Shown: positions 61,052 through 64,000 of the stretch, piece after piece | How the letters are laid out: every line of letters begins with the position of its first letter | Numbering within the stretch: position 1 is the stretch's first letter | Assembly (NCBI RefSeq): GCF_025519785.1 | Contig: NZ_JAOPKZ010000013.1 | Span: 30,573 to 94,572, forward strand | Length of the DNA stretch: 64,000 bases | Reading direction: 5' to 3' | Source of the DNA: Staphylococcus marylandisciuri | GTDB taxonomy: Bacteria > Bacillota > Bacilli > Staphylococcales > Staphylococcaceae | Made by a program: the position numbers and the translations under genes | Notes under the pieces: generated by a model | What the model saw: only the letters and a program-made list of their open reading frames with translations | Databases searched by the model: none | What the model was told of the DNA's origin: nothing

Positions 61052-61939
61052 TTACCAACCACGCTCTTGCATACGTTCTTCTAATGATAGTTGGTTAATA
61101 TCTAATCCTTTCATCGCTGTACCAAGTTCTTGAGCGAGATTGCCGATAAGCTCATAATCTTGGTAATGCGTCGTAGCTTGTACAATAGCTTTCGCGAAAG
61201 TTTCTGGATCTTCAGATTTAAATATACCTGAACCAACGAAGACACCGTCTGCACCTAGTTCCATCATTAGAGCTGCGTCTTGAGGTGTAGCTACACCACC
61301 TGCAGCAAAGTTAACAACTGGTAAACGTCCATTATCTTTAATTGACTTCAATACTTCATAAGGTGCACCTAGATTTTTAGCTTCAGTCATAATCTCATCA
61401 TCATTCATAACAGTTAAACGACTCACTTCTGAATTCACTTGACGCATATGACGGACAGCTTCAACGATATTTCCTGTACCTGGTTCACCTTTAGTACGCA
61501 ACATAGCTGCACCTTCGCCAATACGACGTGCTGCTTCACCTAGATTACGACAACCACATACAAATGGCACTGTAAATTGATCTTTTAATAAATGAAATTC
61601 TTCGTCCGCTGGTGTTAATACCTCAGATTCATCGATATAGTCAACGCCCATAGATTCTAACACTCGAGCTTCAGTAATGTGACCAATACGTGATTTAGCC
61701 ATCACTGGAATAGAGACAGCATCCATAACTTCTCTAATAATTTTCGGATTTGCCATTCGTGCAACCCCACCTGCTTCGCGAATATCAGATGGTACGCGCT
61801 CAAGTGCCATAACTGCTACAGCACCTGCTTCTTCAGCAATTTTAGCTTGTTCAGCATTGACAACGTCCATGATGACGCCGCCTTTTTGCATTTCTGCCAT
61901 TCCGCGTTTTACACGATCAGAACCTGTTACTTTACTCAT
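61052..61939 (-). CDS. pdxS: pyridoxal 5'-phosphate synthase subunit PdxS
   Basis: 295 residues from ATG 61939 (AAAAGGGG upstream); a longer frame to 62026 is not used in this family. TIM-barrel synthase: [40 protein letters not shown] with the active lysine, [20 protein letters not shown]. Makes PLP from ribose 5-phosphate, glyceraldehyde 3-phosphate and ammonia. Confidence 0.98.
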   Translation of the reverse strand: MSKVTGSDRVKRGMAEMQKGGVIMDVVNAEQAKIAEEAGAVAVMALERVPSDIREAGGVARMANPKIIREVMDAVSIPVMAKSRIGHITEARVLESMGVDYIDESEVLTPADEEFHLLKDQFTVPFVCGCRNLGEAARRIGEGAAMLRTKGEPGTGNIVEAVRHMRQVNSEVSRLTVMNDDEIMTEAKNLGAPYEVLKSIKDNGRLPVVNFAAGGVATPQDAALMMELGADGVFVGSGIFKSEDPETFAKAIVQATTHYQDYELIGNLAQELGTAMKGLDINQLSLEERMQERGW

Positions 61940-61980
61940 AATTTGCATTACCCCTTTTAAGCTAAGATTCGGATTGAGTA

Positions 61981-62095
61981 CTAGAGGACGGGATATAAAG
62001 TTTCTGTGCTCTGGGGAACCGATCAACGGTCACCCAAGATAGGATTGGCACCAAGATCGCTCAAATCCTCAACGCTTTTGCCCGATCTCCTCTAG
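61981..62095. repeat. CCGATTAACGG-family repeat in the pdxS-pdxR divergent region
   Basis: Inverted ends CTAGAGGACGGGA and CCCGATCTCCTCTAG enclose CTGGGGAACCGATCAACGGT and TTGGCACCAAG. It occupies much of the 263-bp interval where both promoters and the PdxR operator should lie. Confidence 0.8.
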
Positions 62096-62202
62096 TTAAA
62101 TTAGTACTCTTCCTCATAACTTTCCTTGATTATGACTATTTTAAAAGATAAACTGATAGTGTAAAAGATACAGTTTTAATAAATTTTAGGAGGTCAGATT
62201 GA

Positions 62203-63582
62203 ATGACACCACAACCCCTATATTTTAAGTTATACGAACAACTTAAACAACAAATCATTGAAGGACACTATCAGTCCGGCGACAAGTTTCCTTCAAAACG
62301 TGTACTACAACAACATCTGACTGTGAGTAACACTACCATCGAACACGCATATCAGTACCTCATAGATGAAGGTTATATCTATTCTAAGCCTCGTTCTGGA
62401 TTTTATGTATCTGATATTGAATCTTTACCAGCCATCCCTAGTAAAAGCTTCCCTTATGAGGACGAATTTCAAGTTAAAGATGAAGAACTGGCAACCTCAA
62501 AACACTTTAAATACCAATTTAATTTATCAGAAATTGATACTGACTACTTTCCTCTTTCACAATTTAGAAAGCAAGCTCGTGACGTCTTTGAAGACCATCA
62601 TTTAGACTTACTTCATCACGGGGACCCTCAAGGTGAATGGGCTCTGCGTCAACAAATATCTCATTATATCTTTAATAGTAGAGGGGTTACCAGCCATCCT
62701 AATCAAATTGTTATCGGCTCTTCAACCGAGCAATTGATTAACATATTAACTACGATACTTAGTCAATCTAAATTCATTATTGAAAAGCCAAGCTACCCTC
62801 CAATAAAAAAAGTGCTAGATAATAAAAACATCGATTATCTACAAAACACAGTTACCTCGACAGGTATGACTATGGATAATTTACAAACTTCGTCACATAA
62901 TATCGTTTATGTTACGCCATCCCATCAATTCCCAACCGGCCATGTTATGAATTTAAAAAAGAGAACAAAATTAATTCAATGGGCGCAGAGCAAGAAAGAG
63001 CGTTACATTATTGAAGACGATTATGACTCAGAGTTTCGTTATTTCGGTAAGCCTATCTCTGCGTTACAAAGCTTAGATACTAAGGACAAAGTAATCTATA
63101 TTAGTACTTTTTCAAAGTCTCTCTTTCCGAGTTGTCGCATAGCTTACATGACACTACCTGCCGACTTACTCAAACGCTATCATGCAGTAAAAAACAAAGG
63201 CGCTAATACTGTACCTGTCCATTTGCAACATATCGTAGCACAGTTTATGCAAGGAGGGAGTTTTGAACGTCATCTGAATAAGATGAGAAAAGTATATCGT
63301 GAAAAACTCACATTTATTCTCAGTGAAATTAAGCCTTATAGAGACCAATTAATAGTAGACGGCACTTTAACAGGAATGCATTTTACACTTACTGTAAACA
63401 ATGGATTGTCGTTAGAGGAGTGTTTAAAAAGGGCCAACGCTCATCAATTAAAGATCATACCTTTCAAGCAATACGATCACAGGGAAACTAAGCCAAAATT
63501 CATTATTGGTTACGGAGGAATACCATTTGGCGAGTTAAAGGAACATACACAAGCTCTGATTAAAACGTTGATTAGAAGTTAA
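62203..63582 (+). CDS. pdxR: MocR-type regulator PdxR
   Basis: 459 residues from ATG 62203 behind AGGAGGTC. N-terminal GntR winged helix (YEQLKQQIIEGHYQSGDKFP, SKRVLQQHLTVSNTTIEHAY), linker, then an aminotransferase-I-like domain with the PLP lysine in STFSKSLFPSCRIAYMTLP. Such proteins sense PLP and control pdxST; its divergent position next to pdxS supports this. It is not likely to be a working aminotransferase. Confidence 0.93.
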   Translation: MTPQPLYFKLYEQLKQQIIEGHYQSGDKFPSKRVLQQHLTVSNTTIEHAYQYLIDEGYIYSKPRSGFYVSDIESLPAIPSKSFPYEDEFQVKDEELATSKHFKYQFNLSEIDTDYFPLSQFRKQARDVFEDHHLDLLHHGDPQGEWALRQQISHYIFNSRGVTSHPNQIVIGSSTEQLINILTTILSQSKFIIEKPSYPPIKKVLDNKNIDYLQNTVTSTGMTMDNLQTSSHNIVYVTPSHQFPTGHVMNLKKRTKLIQWAQSKKERYIIEDDYDSEFRYFGKPISALQSLDTKDKVIYISTFSKSLFPSCRIAYMTLPADLLKRYHAVKNKGANTVPVHLQHIVAQFMQGGSFERHLNKMRKVYREKLTFILSEIKPYRDQLIVDGTLTGMHFTLTVNNGLSLEECLKRANAHQLKIIPFKQYDHRETKPKFIIGYGGIPFGELKEHTQALIKTLIRS

Positions 63583-63854
63583 GAGGTCGGGAGATAAAGG
63601 TTTAAGATTTGAGTAAAACCGAACGATGCTGGCGACAATCCCGGTTTTGGGACGCCGTTAATCGGTTTCTCAAACGGATTCAATTTCCTAAAGTACAGTT
63701 CCAACAGCCCCAACTCGCATTGCTTGCGGAAACTGTTTACTCAGTTTCTCTGTGTTGGGGCCCCGCTGACCTCGATAAAGCGCATTTTCAAATCAGTCAT
63801 CTACTGCCAAGATGCTGAAAAAGTCTGAGACATTACATTATGTCCCAGCCTCCC
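63583..63854. repeat. composite repeat between pdxR and 5S rRNA
   Basis: AGGTCGGGAGATAAAGG, GACGCCGTTAATCGGTTTCT, CCCCAACTCGCATTGCTTGC, TTGGGGCCCCGCTGACC (STAR-like core) and CATTTTCAAATCAGTCATCT with TGAGACATTACATTATGTCC (end of the three-hairpin unit). Modules of all three families are joined. Confidence 0.75.
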
Positions 63855-63879
63855 TTTCGGGCTTAACTGCTATAAAAAA

Positions 63880-63898
63880 AGAGCCCTTTCGGGCTCAA
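63880..63898 (-). terminator. rRNA operon terminator
   Basis: GAGCCC/GGGCTC with loop TTTC; on the minus strand it is followed by TTTTTTTATAG. It lies directly past the 3' end of 5S rRNA. A partial copy of the stem (CCCTTTCGGGCTTAA) lies 30 bp further on. Confidence 0.9.
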
Positions 63899-63900
63899 TT

Positions 63901-64000
63901 GCCTGGCAACGTCCTACTCTTGCGGAACGTAAGTCCGACTACCATCGGCGCTAAGGAGCTTAACTTCTGTGTTCGGCATGGGAACAGGTGTGACCTCCTT
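63901..64000 (-). rRNA. rrf: 5S ribosomal RNA, 3' part (runs off the right edge)
   Basis: The reverse complement ends CGTTGCCAGGC and contains CACACCTGTTCCCATGCCGA and CACAGAAGTTAAGCTCCTTA, the universal 5S core. About 15 bases at the 5' end lie outside. It marks the end of an rRNA operon upstream of the pdx genes, as in S. aureus. Confidence 0.98.

Noticed and set aside
63609..63818. 69-codon frame before the 5S rRNA
   Set aside because: It translates repeat modules, including the STAR-like core, whose copies elsewhere are not open in the same frame.

Overview
The window is chromosomal DNA from a low-GC Firmicute, almost certainly a Staphylococcus. The evidence is gene content and order. 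Reading the minus strand from the right end, the order is 5S rRNA, pdxR (divergent), pdxS-pdxT, nupC (divergent), ctsR-mcsA-mcsB-clpC, radA, a PIN/TRAM protein, gltX, cysE-cysS-mrnC-rlmB-yacP, sigH, rpmG-secE-nusG, rplK-rplA, rplJ-rplL, an rsmC-like methyltransferase, rpoB-rpoC, an L7Ae-like protein, rpsL-rpsG-fusA-tuf, then an M20 amidohydrolase and kbl. This is the staphylococcal backbone, and many protein lengths match S. aureus. The lone thiC, the repeats and the CRISPR array suggest a species other than S. aureus. The exact species cannot be fixed from sequence reading alone.

Region 1-9.1 kb (mostly + strand): the end of an NRAMP-like metal transporter, two small genes, a TPP riboswitch with an unusually long leader before thiC, an aldo/keto reductase, an OatA-type cell-wall O-acetyltransferase, and a lipoprotein followed by a Ser-rich secreted protein. 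Region 9.1-11.3 kb: a small LSM-like gene directly downstream of an 8-repeat CRISPR array of the SaCas9 (type II-A) class. No cas gene or recognisable tracrRNA accompanies it. Two tandem paralogous membrane microproteins follow. Region 11.3-23.6 kb: an ABC efflux operon (adaptor, ATPase, FtsX-type permease), a Yip1-like protein, a four-gene cluster (two DUF3147-like membrane proteins, TetR regulator, ornithine cyclodeaminase-like enzyme), a GNAT, kbl and an M20 hydrolase.

Region 23.6-30.9 kb: tuf-fusA-rpsG-rpsL-L7Ae, a HAD phosphatase, and a complete Fst/par-type type I toxin-antitoxin locus whose 31-residue toxin is too short for usual ORF calling. Next to it is the C-terminal remnant of what may be an ABC ATPase. 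Region 31-58 kb is the conserved transcription/translation/stress core, carrying an L10 leader, a T-box ahead of cysE-cysS and a CtsR operator. Region 58-64 kb: nupC, a decayed IS110-family transposase, the vitamin B6 genes with their MocR regulator, and the 3' part of 5S rRNA at the right edge.

The most pervasive unexplained structure is a modular intergenic repeat. About seventeen copies or fragments occur in both orientations, built from three module types: a three-hairpin GGGAGCGGGACAGAAAT family, a CCGATTAACGG family, and a STAR-like core GGGGCCCCAACACAGAG. They sit almost only at gene ends, and one copy coincides with the truncation point of the IS110 transposase. The isolated CRISPR array with its LSM-like neighbour, the Fst locus with a duplicated terminator, and this repeat family are the observations most worth a second look.
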